NCBI GenBank assembly: GCA_016187325.1
Contig: JACPJY010000325.1
Span: 1 to 10,602, forward strand
Length of the DNA: 10,602 bases
Direction: 5' to 3'
Origin: Rhodospirillales bacterium
GTDB taxonomy: Bacteria; Pseudomonadota; Alphaproteobacteria; Rhodospirillales; Casp-alpha2
The position numbers and the translations under genes are program-made. Every line of letters starts with the position of its first letter. Position 1 is the first letter of the stretch. The notes under the pieces were generated by a model that worked only from the letters and a program-made list of their open reading frames with translations, had not been told where the DNA came from and did not search any database. Of the stretch, positions 1 through 6,480 are shown one piece after another.

Positions 1-352
1 CGCCGGGCAGGAACGTCAATTTTATTCCCTTTTCGCGGCAGACGCGGACCATTTCATCGGCGCCGTAGGGCCAGTAGCCGCGCCCGCCCAATAGCCGCAC
101 CACCACCAGGCGGGCATGGGCGATCACCTTCTCGGCGTAGAGGTCGACGGACATGTTGTGGCCGAGGTTGAGCAGGCTCGCCAGCCGCAGGCTCGGGAAA
201 TCTTCGTCCCCGATGCGCGCCCGCGCCCCGGCGAGCAAGGCGAGCTCGGTGTCGGCGGCGCTCAGCACCACGATGTCGCCGGGGCTCTGGCCGAGATCGA
301 CGGCTTCGCCGCCGTCGACGATCCCCCCGGGTTGGGCGGCGAGCAGGTGCAT
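1..352 (-). CDS. cobN: Cobaltochelatase subunit CobN, N-terminal fragment
   Basis: This is the first 117 codons of CobN, the large subunit of the ATP-dependent aerobic cobaltochelatase (CobNST), which inserts cobalt into hydrogenobyrinic acid a,c-diamide in the cytoplasm. The gene leaves the window at position 1; the family is usually well over 1,000 residues. Reading the minus strand gives the typical N-terminus MHLLAAQPGGI, then SPGDIVVLSAADTELA, then MSVDLYAEKV and VVVRLLGGRGYWPYGADE, all characteristic of CobN. The ATG at 352-350 follows the cobW stop by only 7 nt. A weak AAAGG (364-368) lies 11 nt upstream inside the cobW end, so translational coupling to cobW is likely. The related magnesium chelatase subunit BchH is the main alternative, but the cobW/cobU context and this N-terminus favour CobN. 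No frameshift is visible in the part present. Confidence 0.93.
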   Translation of the reverse strand, partial: MHLLAAQPGGIVDGGEAVDLGQSPGDIVVLSAADTELALLAGARARIGDEDFPSLRLASLLNLGHNMSVDLYAEKVIAHARLVVVRLLGGRGYWPYGADEMVRVCREKGIKLTFLPG

Positions 353-359
353 CCCGTTC

Positions 360-1382
360 TCAGCCTTTCAGCCGTCGCTCGATGGCGGCGCGCTCCAGGC
401 CAGTCTCGCCGATGACGACCAACTGCGAGCGGCGGGGCTCGTCCTTCGCCCAGACGCGGTCGTAGTAGCGCTCAATGCGCGGGCCGACCGCCTGCACCAC
501 GTGGCGCATCGCCTTGCCGTCGACGGCGACGAAGCCCTTGACGCGCAGCACGTCGAAGTCGCGGGCGATGGCGGCGATCCGTTCGTCCAGAACGTTCGGA
601 TCGGCAACGGCGCCGAACGAGACGACGAAGCTTTCGAAGTCGTCGTGGTCGTGGTCGACCTCGCCGTCGTGGTGGGACGGCCGCGCGTCGATGACGTCCT
701 CGGCGGCGGCGCCGAGCCCCAGCGCGACGCGCGGATCAAGCGCGCCCTGCACGCTCGTCACCACCTTGACCGCGGGCTTGAGCCTGGCGCCGAGGTCGCC
801 CTTGACGCGGTCGAGCGCGGCGGCGTCGAGCAGGTCGGCCTTGTTGAGCAGCACCAAGTCTGCGCAAAGCAGCTGGTCCTCGAATACCTCCGCGAGCGGC
901 TGGTCGTGGCCGGGGGCCGGGTCGACCGCGCGTTCCCGCTGTACCGCGTCCGGATCGTCGGCGAACCTTCCCTCGGCGACCGCCGGGGCATCGATCACCG
1001 CGATGACGCCGTCGACGGTGATGCGCGAACGCACCTCCGGCCAGTTGAAGGCCTTGACCAGCGGTTTCGGCAGCGCCAGCCCCGAGGCCTCGATGACGAT
1101 GTGGTCGGGCCGCTCCGGCCTGTCCAGCAGATATTCGATGGTCGGCAGGAACTCGTCGGCGACCTTGCAGCAGAGGCAGCCGTTGGCGAGCTCGACGATA
1201 TGGTCCTCGTTGCAGCCCTCGATGCCGCAGCCGATGATCATCTCGCGGTCGATGCCGAGATCGCCGAACTCGTTGATGATCAGCGCCAGCCGCGCGCCGT
1301 CGGCGTTCTTGAGCAGGTGGCGGATGAGCGTCGTCTTGCCGGCGCCGAGGAAGCCGGTGATCACGGTGGCGGGAATTTTCAT
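360..1382 (-). CDS. cobW: CobW, P-loop GTPase/metallochaperone of cobalamin synthesis
   Basis: This 340-residue protein belongs to the CobW/COG0523 G3E GTPase family. CobW proteins accompany aerobic cobalamin synthesis and are thought to deliver cobalt for CobN. Visible motifs are Walker A GFLGAGKTT (residues 10-18), the metal-binding CxCC of GCLCC (68-72), a switch/Walker B region VIEASGLALPKP (96-107), and the guanine-specificity motif NKAD (180-183). A His/Asp-rich loop, HHDGEVDHDHD (237-247), precedes the C-terminal CobW_C domain with VKGFVAVDGK (281-290) and a terminal ETGL. The start is the ATG at 1382, which overlaps the cobU stop as ATGA (1379-1382). An upstream in-frame open stretch to 1949 is only the shadow of cobU. 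The next gene is cobN, 7 nt downstream, matching the common cobU-cobW-cobN order. A general zinc or nitrile hydratase chaperone of COG0523 is the alternative, but context makes CobW much more likely. Confidence 0.95.
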   Translation of the reverse strand: MKIPATVITGFLGAGKTTLIRHLLKNADGARLALIINEFGDLGIDREMIIGCGIEGCNEDHIVELANGCLCCKVADEFLPTIEYLLDRPERPDHIVIEASGLALPKPLVKAFNWPEVRSRITVDGVIAVIDAPAVAEGRFADDPDAVQRERAVDPAPGHDQPLAEVFEDQLLCADLVLLNKADLLDAAALDRVKGDLGARLKPAVKVVTSVQGALDPRVALGLGAAAEDVIDARPSHHDGEVDHDHDDFESFVVSFGAVADPNVLDERIAAIARDFDVLRVKGFVAVDGKAMRHVVQAVGPRIERYYDRVWAKDEPRRSQLVVIGETGLERAAIERRLKG

Positions 1383-1933
1383 GCGTGCTCGTCTTTCAAT
1401 GTAAGCGGCAGGCCGGCGCTCATCAGCACCACGCGGTCGGCGGCGGCGGCGACTTCCTGGTTCATGCGCCCGGCGTTGTCCGCGAAAAAGCGGGCTAGCG
1501 CGTTGTCGGGGATGATCCCCTGGCCGACCTCGTTGGAGACCAGCACCACCGGGCCGGCGGCACGGCCCAGCGCCTGGACGAGACCGGCGATCTCGGCGCC
1601 GGCGTCGCGGCCGGCCGCCATCACGTTCGATAGCCACAGCGTCAGGCAGTCCACCAGCACCGGGCTCTCGGGCTTGACGTGGCGGGTGAGCGCGCCGGCG
1701 AGGTCGAGGGGCTCCTCCAACGTCAGCCAGGCGCGGCCACGACGCTGCTTGTGCTCGGCGATGCGGGCCGTCATCTCGGCGTCGCCGGCCTCCGCGGTCG
1801 CCAGATAGACGGCGCGGTCGCCCGACTTCAGGCTGGCCTCGATCAGGCCTTCGCCGTAGCGGCTCTTGCCGGAGCGGGCGCCGCCCAGGACCAGGGTCAG
1901 GCGCGGCAGCAAAACGGGAGCGGATGACGCCAA
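1379..1933 (-). CDS. cobU: Bifunctional adenosylcobinamide kinase / adenosylcobinamide-phosphate guanylyltransferase
   Basis: CobU (called CobP in Pseudomonas denitrificans) phosphorylates adenosylcobinamide and then transfers GMP to form adenosylcobinamide-GDP, the substrate of CobS. The 184-residue protein has the usual family length. Its P-loop GGARSGKS lies at residues 17-24, followed by VYLATAEAGDAEMTARIAEHKQRR (42-65, split here by function: the EM..RI..H segment carries the histidine region used for guanylylation), VLVDCLTLWLSNV (92-104), and SNEVGQGIIPDN (133-144) with GRMNQ (155-159). The start is a TTG at 1933-1931, chosen because a strong GGAGG (1943-1947) sits 9 nt upstream and no ATG or GTG in this frame fits better. 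It is the first gene after the cobalamin riboswitch, and its ribosome binding site lies in a small hairpin next to the aptamer, so B12 repression of translation is expected. It overlaps cobW by 4 bp. Confidence 0.95.
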   Translation of the reverse strand: MASSAPVLLPRLTLVLGGARSGKSRYGEGLIEASLKSGDRAVYLATAEAGDAEMTARIAEHKQRRGRAWLTLEEPLDLAGALTRHVKPESPVLVDCLTLWLSNVMAAGRDAGAEIAGLVQALGRAAGPVVLVSNEVGQGIIPDNALARFFADNAGRMNQEVAAAADRVVLMSAGLPLTLKDEHA

Positions 1934-1942
1934 GGCTGGTTT

Positions 1943-1947
1943 CCTCC
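1943..1947 (-). promoter_or_regulatory. Shine-Dalgarno site of cobU, fixing a TTG start
   Basis: GGAGG on the minus strand lies 9 nt before the TTG at 1933. It decides the start of cobU. The same bases form the 3' arm of a 5-bp hairpin: TCCTC (1952-1956) pairs with GAGGA (1942-1946) around a GGGTG loop, so the site can be masked just downstream of the riboswitch aptamer. Confidence 0.75.
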
Positions 1948-1961
1948 ACCCGAGGATGGTT

Positions 1962-2145
1962 GTCGCCGTAACGCCGGGCAGGTTTCCTGGCTCAAGGCCT
2001 TCTTTGGCCCGCGACGCCTTCCCAGCGCGTGGATCACGCCAGTGGCATGTGTGTCGCGGTTTTCAGCCTCGTACAGTTGCGGGGGCAGCGCCGGCCTTCA
2101 ACCGGCTTCCCTTTCCCGGCCAGCCGACCATAGCACGACGGCGAC
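1962..2145 (-). ncRNA. Cobalamin (B12) riboswitch upstream of cobU-cobW-cobN
   Basis: The minus strand carries the conserved cobalamin aptamer. The B12 box GCTGCCCCCGCAACTG is at 2074-2089, preceded by AAGGGAAGCCGG. Downstream are the GCCACTGG core and GAGCCAGGAAACCTGCC near 1978-1995. Helices can be traced by eye. A P1 candidate pairs GTCGCCGT (2138-2145) with ACGGCGAC (1962-1969), 8 of 8. A long internal stem pairs CCGCGAC (2053-2059) with GTCGCGG (2009-2015), 7 of 7. From known members of this family, adenosylcobalamin binding represses downstream cob genes. I see no U-run terminator after the aptamer. Instead, a 5-bp hairpin at 1942-1956 buries the cobU ribosome binding site, so control is probably translational (inference). 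The 5' end lies only 33 nt after the cobC stop, so the promoter may lie within cobC or transcription may read through from cobS-cobC. The ends are set by the P1 candidate and are approximate. Confidence 0.95.
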
Positions 2146-2178
2146 GGGGAGTCCCAGGAAGGATTGACGGAACGCGCC

Positions 2179-2808
2179 CTAGCCGACGCGGCGGTTGATG
2201 CTGACCACCCGCCATGCGCCGCCACGACCGCGCAACAGCCCGCCCTTGACGTGCTCGAGCACGCTCACCGACAGCGTGCCGACGGTGATCGCCATGCCCT
2301 GCTCCGGGGCAAGTCCGAGCGCGTGCGCCACGGCGGCGCGGACGGTGCCGCCGTGGGCGACGGCGACGATGTCGCGGCCTTCGTGCTCGGTGGTCATGCG
2401 CTCGATCACCCGGGCGGTGCGCCGGATCTGATCGGCGAAGCTCTCGCCCCCAGGCGGCCGGGCGCGGGTCGGATCCTGCCAGAAGGCGTCGTGCGACGTT
2501 TGGTCGAGTTCGCGCATCTGATCCCAGCTCAGGCCTTGCCAGTCGCCGAAGCTCTGCTCGGCGAGGTCCCGCTCCACCACCGGCTCGGGGAACGCGAGGC
2601 CGGCCTCGGCGATGGCTTTCGCCGTCTTGACGGCGCGTGTCAGGTGAGAAGTCACCCACACCGCCTCGCCCGGCAGCGTTTCGGCCAGCGCCCGGAAGCT
2701 GGCGGCGTCGGAAACGTCGCAGGCGACGTCGTCAGCGCCGTAGATGATTCCGTCGACGCCGACCACCGGCGCATGCCGCACCCACCACCAGCGCGTCACT
2801 CGGCTCAT
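2179..2808 (-). CDS. cobC: Histidine phosphatase family protein, probable alpha-ribazole phosphatase CobC
   Basis: This 209-residue protein is a phosphoglycerate-mutase-like histidine phosphatase. In this setting it most likely removes the phosphate from alpha-ribazole-5'-phosphate, or from the cobalamin-phosphate made by CobS, in the lower-loop pathway. The catalytic motif reads VRHAP (residues 10-14, His12); the usual RHG is RHA here, a variant I believe also occurs in family relatives. SHLTRAVKTA (54-63) supplies the conserved Arg, LAEQSFGDWQG (82-92) the catalytic Glu region, and AHGGT (151-155) the second His (152). The ATG at 2808 overlaps the cobS stop as ATGA (2805-2808), so the two are coupled. 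It is not the P. denitrificans gene also called cobC, which encodes a PLP enzyme. A general phosphatase of other specificity cannot be excluded by sequence alone, but the overlap with cobS is strong context. Confidence 0.88.
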   Translation of the reverse strand: MSRVTRWWWVRHAPVVGVDGIIYGADDVACDVSDAASFRALAETLPGEAVWVTSHLTRAVKTAKAIAEAGLAFPEPVVERDLAEQSFGDWQGLSWDQMRELDQTSHDAFWQDPTRARPPGGESFADQIRRTARVIERMTTEHEGRDIVAVAHGGTVRAAVAHALGLAPEQGMAITVGTLSVSVLEHVKGGLLRGRGGAWRVVSINRRVG

Positions 2809-3605
2809 GACGCGATCGCCGCCGCCGCGATCAGGATCGCGACCTCCGCCACCTGCTGCTGGGCGCCGAGCACGTCGCCGGTGACGCCGCCGATCTGGGA
2901 AAAAGCGAGCCAGGCGACCATGGCAGCGCCGATCACGCCGAACATGATGGCGACCAGGCCGCCCAGGGGCCCGAGGAACAGAAACGCGAACAATCCGCCG
3001 AGGACGAGTGCCGTCACCCAGGTCTCCTGGTCGGGCCGGCCGGCCTTACGCGCCAGTCCGGACTTGCTGGCCGGGTCGAGGAAGTGCATGGCGACCGGCA
3101 ACAGCCCGCGCGACAGACAGGCGGCGGCGACCAGCGCCGCGGCGGCGATCTCGGGTTTGCCGAATCCGCCGAGTACGCCAGCGCGCAAGCCGACTGAGAA
3201 CACGACCGCCAGCATGCCGTAAACACCGGTGCGGGAATCGCGCATGATCTTGATCTTGGCGGCCGGGGTCGCGCCGCCGCCGAAGCCGTCGGCGACGTCG
3301 GCGAGGCCGTCCTCGTGCAGCGCGCCGGTGATCAGCGCCATCAGGGCCAGGCCCAGGAACGCGCAGGCGAGCTGAGACAGCCCGAGGCCTGCCGCCGCCA
3401 GCATCGCCACCGCGCCCGCCGCGCCGACGACCAGGCCGACTAGCGGGAAGGCGCGGGACGCTTGGGCGAGCGCGCCCTTCCTGCCGGCGCCGGCCGGGAC
3501 CGGGAACGGCAGCCGCGTCAAGAAGCCGCCGGCGACGGCCATGTCGTGCCACCAGCCCGAAAGCTGGCGCTTGGCAAACTCCTGGAATTCCGGTCCCGAC
3601 GGCAT
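2805..3605 (-). CDS. cobS: Adenosylcobinamide-GDP ribazoletransferase (cobalamin synthase)
   Basis: CobS (CobV in P. denitrificans) is the integral membrane enzyme that joins adenosylcobinamide-GDP with alpha-ribazole or its phosphate, the last major step of cobalamin assembly. The 266-residue protein matches the family length. After a cytoplasmic N-terminus comes FLTRLPFPVP (28-37), then FPLVGLVVGAAGA (53-65). The hallmark HEDGLADVADGFGGG (97-111) carries the acidic metal-binding residues, followed by IMRDSRTGVYG (120-130). Several hydrophobic membrane segments follow, ending in GGVTGDVLGA near the C-terminus. The start is the ATG at 3605, with a modest AAGGGGG (3617-3623) 11 nt upstream. 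It overlaps cobC by 4 bp and is divergent from cobT across 117 bp. No truncation or missing motif is seen. Confidence 0.95.
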   Translation of the reverse strand: MPSGPEFQEFAKRQLSGWWHDMAVAGGFLTRLPFPVPAGAGRKGALAQASRAFPLVGLVVGAAGAVAMLAAAGLGLSQLACAFLGLALMALITGALHEDGLADVADGFGGGATPAAKIKIMRDSRTGVYGMLAVVFSVGLRAGVLGGFGKPEIAAAALVAAACLSRGLLPVAMHFLDPASKSGLARKAGRPDQETWVTALVLGGLFAFLFLGPLGGLVAIMFGVIGAAMVAWLAFSQIGGVTGDVLGAQQQVAEVAILIAAAAIAS

Positions 3606-3722
3606 TGGCGCTGCGGCCCCCTTCGGTTCAAGCAGGAACCGGCATTTTCAGCTATAGCTTGGGGGTGAAGCAAAGGAAAATCCGGAACGCCCCATCAGGC
3701 CTAACAGGGGAGCCATAAGCCG
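3606..3722. promoter_or_regulatory. Divergent cobS/cobT regulatory spacer with palindrome and inverted repeat
   Basis: This 117-bp spacer must hold the start signals for cobS (minus) and cobT (plus). It contains a perfect 10-bp palindrome AGCTATAGCT (3650-3659), whose TATAGC core reads the same on both strands and could act as a -10-like element in either direction. I find no convincing -35 at the right distance. CGGTTC (3624-3629) and GAACCG (3636-3641) form a perfect 6-bp inverted repeat around AAGCAG. It could be an operator or a hairpin in the cobS leader. The cobT ribosome binding site AGGGGAG is at 3706-3712, 10 nt before its ATG. No B12 box is visible, so this spacer is not an obvious second riboswitch. 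The functional readings are inference. Confidence 0.4.
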
Positions 3723-4748
3723 ATGACGCCGCCGACCATCACCAGCTTCGCCGATCTCGGCCGCGCCGTAGCGGCGCTTCCCGGCCCCGACGAGGTGGCG
3801 GGCGAAGCGGCGGCCAAACGCGAGCCGCAGTTGACCAAGCCGGCAGGCGCCTTGGGCCGGCTCGAGGAGCTGGCGGCGTGGCTGGCCCGCTGGCAGGGCC
3901 GCCATCCGCCGGCGGTCGGCGTCTTGAAGGCCCACGTGTTCGCCGCCAATCACGGCGTCGCCGCCCGCGGCGTTTCCGCCTATCCGGCGTCGGTGACCGC
4001 CGAGATGGTCAGGAACTTCGAGGCCGGCGGCGCCGCCATCAACCAGTTGTGCCGGGCGTTCGGCGTCGCCTTCGCCGCCGACGCGCTGAAGCTCGACCGT
4101 CCGACGCAGGATTTCACGAAAGCGCCGGCGATGAGCGAGGTCGAATGCGTCGACGCCATCGTCTTCGGCATGGGCGTCGTCACCGATGGCACCGATGCGC
4201 TGGCGCTCGGCGAGATGGGCATCGGCAACACCACCGCGGCGGCGGCGCTGGCGATGGGGCTCTACGGCGGCGCGGCGGCCGACTGGACCGGCGCCGGCAC
4301 CGGCGTCGTCGGCGAGCGGCTAAAGCAGAAGACCGCGGTGGTCGCCGAGGCAGTGGCGTTGCATCGCACCGAAATCGCCTCGCCGTTCGAAGCGCTGCGC
4401 CGGCTCGGGGGGCGCGAGCTGGCGGCGATCGCGGGCGCAGTGCTGGCGGCGCGCTTCCGCCGCGTGCCGGTGGTGCTCGACGGCTACGCGGCGACCGCGG
4501 CGGCGGCGGTGCTGGAGGCGGCGCAGCCGGGCGCGCTCGACCACTGCCAAGTCGGACACTTGTCGGCGGAGCCAGGCCACCGGCGATTGCTGGAGCATCT
4601 CGGCAAGACGCCGCTGTTGGATCTCGGCATGCGGCTCGGCGAGGCGACCGGCGCGGTACTCGCCTTGCAGGTGCTGAAGGGCGCCGCCGCCTGCCACGCC
4701 GGCATGGCGACCTTCCAGAGCGCCGGCGTCAGCGGCAAGGATAGCTGA
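3723..4748 (+). CDS. cobT: Nicotinate-nucleotide--dimethylbenzimidazole phosphoribosyltransferase
   Basis: CobT (CobU in P. denitrificans) transfers phosphoribose from nicotinate mononucleotide to 5,6-dimethylbenzimidazole, giving alpha-ribazole-5'-phosphate for CobS. The 341-residue length is typical. Recognisable elements are TKPAGALGRLEELAAWLARW (38-57), which matches the KPxGSLGxLE signature with Ala for Ser. HVFAANHGVAARGVSAYP follows (from about 71), then EMGIGNTTAAAAL and WTGAGTGVVGERLKQK. Near the C-terminus, RLGEATGAVLAL contains the expected catalytic Glu (Glu307), with EATG in place of the common EGTG. The protein ends with the family's usual MATF segment. The ATG at 3723 has AGGGGAG 10 nt upstream. 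The gene stands alone on the plus strand, divergent from cobS and convergent with the ABC permease gene 18 bp away. No terminator hairpin is visible in that short gap. Confidence 0.96.
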   Translation: MTPPTITSFADLGRAVAALPGPDEVAGEAAAKREPQLTKPAGALGRLEELAAWLARWQGRHPPAVGVLKAHVFAANHGVAARGVSAYPASVTAEMVRNFEAGGAAINQLCRAFGVAFAADALKLDRPTQDFTKAPAMSEVECVDAIVFGMGVVTDGTDALALGEMGIGNTTAAAALAMGLYGGAAADWTGAGTGVVGERLKQKTAVVAEAVALHRTEIASPFEALRRLGGRELAAIAGAVLAARFRRVPVVLDGYAATAAAAVLEAAQPGALDHCQVGHLSAEPGHRRLLEHLGKTPLLDLGMRLGEATGAVLALQVLKGAAACHAGMATFQSAGVSGKDS

Positions 4749-4766
4749 CGGGCGTCATCCCCCTCG

Positions 4767-5624
4767 TCATTCGCCTTGGCGCAGCAGCAGGCCCTTGAGC
4801 CTTGCGACCCGGCAGATCCACAGGAAGAACCCGGCGGCGAGCGACAGATAGACGACGTTGAGGCCGATGGCGCGCCACATTAGGTCGGCACGGAAGGCGC
4901 CTTCGTAGAGCACGGCGCGCATGCCCTCGAACACGTAGGCCGACGGCAACGACCAAGCGATGCCTTGCAGCCACCCGGGCAGCGTCGCGACCGGATAGTA
5001 GACCGCGCTCACAGGGGCCAAGAGGAAGATGCCGAGCCAAGCGAAGTTCTCGGCCGCCACCCCGAACCGCAGCACCACCGCCGAAGATACCAGCCCGATG
5101 CACCAGCCCATCACCAGCAGGTTGGCGAAGAACGCCGCGAGCGGCGGCCCGAGTCCGAACACCCAGACGTCGAACAGCGGCCACGCCAGCAGCGCCGCTG
5201 GCGCGACGCTGATCATCGTGCGCAACAATCCCATGATGGTGATCGAGGCCACCAGCTCGTAGGGCCGGAGTGGGCTCGCGAACAGGTGCCCCAGATTCCG
5301 CGACCACATCTCCTCGATGAAGCTGAGCGCGACGCCCAAATTCGAGCGGAACAGCACGTCCCACAGCAGCACCGCGCTGACCAGCACGCCCGCGGCCTGC
5401 GCCACCCAGGAGGAATGCTGGAGGAAGAACGTGGTGATGAAGCCCCAGAGGATGAGCTGCACGGTCGGCCAGTAGGCAAGCTCCAGAATGCGCGGCCACG
5501 AGCGGCGCAGCACGTAGAGATGGCGAAGGATCATGGCGCCGACGCGGCGCCACGAGAACACCGATGCCGGCGCGTGCATCGCCGCCGTGGCGGCGGGGAC
5601 GGTGCCGGCGGAAACCCGGGTCAT
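4767..5624 (-). CDS. ABC-2 type transporter permease
   Basis: This 285-residue integral membrane protein is the permease half of an ABC exporter. About six membrane segments can be seen, roughly at residues 49-68, 75-93, 128-150, 158-183, 193-212 and 252-272. Just after or within the fifth lies the ABC-2 family signature around LAPVSAVYYPVATLPGW (202-218), followed by LPSAYVFEGMRAVL (226-239). Between segments 2 and 3, EEMWSRNLGHLFASPLRPYEL (104-124, one conserved stretch of ABC-2 permeases) probably forms the coupling helix that contacts the ATPase. The ATG at 5624 overlaps the ATPase stop as ATGA (5621-5624), so the two are translated together and probably form a 2+2 exporter. Internal Met codons at residues 16 and 31 are possible alternative starts. 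The substrate is not evident; drugs, polysaccharide and lipid-linked sugars are all known for this family. Confidence 0.9.
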   Translation of the reverse strand: MTRVSAGTVPAATAAMHAPASVFSWRRVGAMILRHLYVLRRSWPRILELAYWPTVQLILWGFITTFFLQHSSWVAQAAGVLVSAVLLWDVLFRSNLGVALSFIEEMWSRNLGHLFASPLRPYELVASITIMGLLRTMISVAPAALLAWPLFDVWVFGLGPPLAAFFANLLVMGWCIGLVSSAVVLRFGVAAENFAWLGIFLLAPVSAVYYPVATLPGWLQGIAWSLPSAYVFEGMRAVLYEGAFRADLMWRAIGLNVVYLSLAAGFFLWICRVARLKGLLLRQGE

Positions 5625-6412
5625 GCGGCCGGCGCGGCGGTTTCGGCGCCGGCTCCTTCGTCGCCGCCGCGGGCGCGGCGCCTGGCAATGTCGAGGAACA
5701 CCTCTTCCAGGTTCTTCCGGCCGTAGCGGCGGATCAGCTCGCCTGGCGCGCCGGAATCGACAATGACGCCCTCGCGCATCATCATCACCTGGTCACAGAG
5801 CCTTTCCACCTCGGCCATGTTGTGGGAGGCGAGCAGAATGGTCGCCCGGGTGCGGTCGCGGTAGGCCTCGAGATAGCTCCTCACCCAATCGCCGGTGTCG
5901 GGATCGAGGGACACCGTCGGCTCGTCGAGGATCAGGAGCCGCGGCTCGTTCAGAAGCGCCTTGGCCAGCGCCACGCGGGTGATCTGCCCCGACGACAGGC
6001 TGCCATGCGGCCTGTCGAGGAAGGCGCCGATATCGAGGTCGGCGGCCAGTATCCGGATGCGGTCGGTAACGCGGTCGAGGCCATAGAGGTGGCCGAAGAT
6101 AGTGAGGTTCTCGCGTACGCTGAGCCGCTTCGGCAAATCGACGTAGGGAGAGGAGAAGTTCATCCTCGGCAACACCCGGTGGCGGTGGCGAATGATGTCC
6201 TCGCCGAAAACCCGGACGGTCCCGCTGGTGGGCAGCAGCAGACCCAAGAGGATCGAGAGCGTCGTCGTCTTGCCGGCACCGTTGCCGCCGAGCAACGCCG
6301 CCGTCGAGCCGTCGGCGACGGTGAACGAGATGTCGTTTACGGCGATGATGTCGCCAAAGCGCCGGGTCAGGTTCGCGACCTCAACGACTTGCGGGGTGTC
6401 GGAACGGGTCAT
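5621..6412 (-). CDS. ABC transporter ATP-binding protein, ABC-2 exporter type
   Basis: This 263-residue cytoplasmic ATPase drives the permease encoded directly after it. Walker A is GGNGAGKTT (42-50), the ABC signature LSSGQ (139-143), Walker B LLILDEP (159-165) and the D-loop SLD (168-170); the H-loop His is at 197 in ASHNM. The Q-loop is unusual: where most ABC ATPases have a Gln, this one reads RMNFSSPYVDLPKRLS (83-98) with none. DLPKRLSVRENL is otherwise the normal region after the Q-loop. The ATG at 6412 was chosen because the similarity to ABC ATPases starts there; the open frame runs on upstream to 6628 but that part is antisense shadow of the neighbouring gene. No good Shine-Dalgarno lies just upstream. 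AGAGGA is about 20 nt away, so the true start could differ by a few codons. The 68-bp gap to the upstream gene holds a strong inverted repeat. Confidence 0.92.
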   Translation of the reverse strand: MTRSDTPQVVEVANLTRRFGDIIAVNDISFTVADGSTAALLGGNGAGKTTTLSILLGLLLPTSGTVRVFGEDIIRHRHRVLPRMNFSSPYVDLPKRLSVRENLTIFGHLYGLDRVTDRIRILAADLDIGAFLDRPHGSLSSGQITRVALAKALLNEPRLLILDEPTVSLDPDTGDWVRSYLEAYRDRTRATILLASHNMAEVERLCDQVMMMREGVIVDSGAPGELIRRYGRKNLEEVFLDIARRRARGGDEGAGAETAAPAA

Positions 6413-6438
6413 CAAGGGGATTGTGGGAATTCCTCTCG

Positions 6439-6460
6439 CCGGCGCAAGCCCTTGCGCCGG
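6439..6460. repeat. Perfect 10-bp inverted repeat between the paralog pair and the ABC ATPase gene
   Basis: CCGGCGCAAG (6439-6448) and CTTGCGCCGG (6451-6460) are exact reverse complements separated by 2 bp. The RNA on the minus strand could fold into a GC-rich stem of about 9 bp with a 4-nt loop, starting some 20 nt after the stop of the upstream gene. No T-run follows, so it does not look like a standard intrinsic terminator. It may be an RNA-processing or stability hairpin, a weak attenuator, or a protein-binding site. Confidence 0.6.
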
Positions 6461-6480
6461 GACGGCGCCGGAAGGAACGG

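Noticed and set aside
153..1808. 551-codon plus-strand open frame antisense to cobN, cobW and cobU
   Set aside because: It spans three clear cob genes on the other strand and has no family motifs of its own.
3606..3722. A second cobalamin riboswitch in the cobS/cobT spacer
   Set aside because: There is no B12 box or conserved core on either strand, and 117 bp is too short for the aptamer plus expression platform.
4749..4766. Bidirectional terminator between convergent cobT and the permease gene
   Set aside because: The gap is only 18 bp and holds no hairpin.
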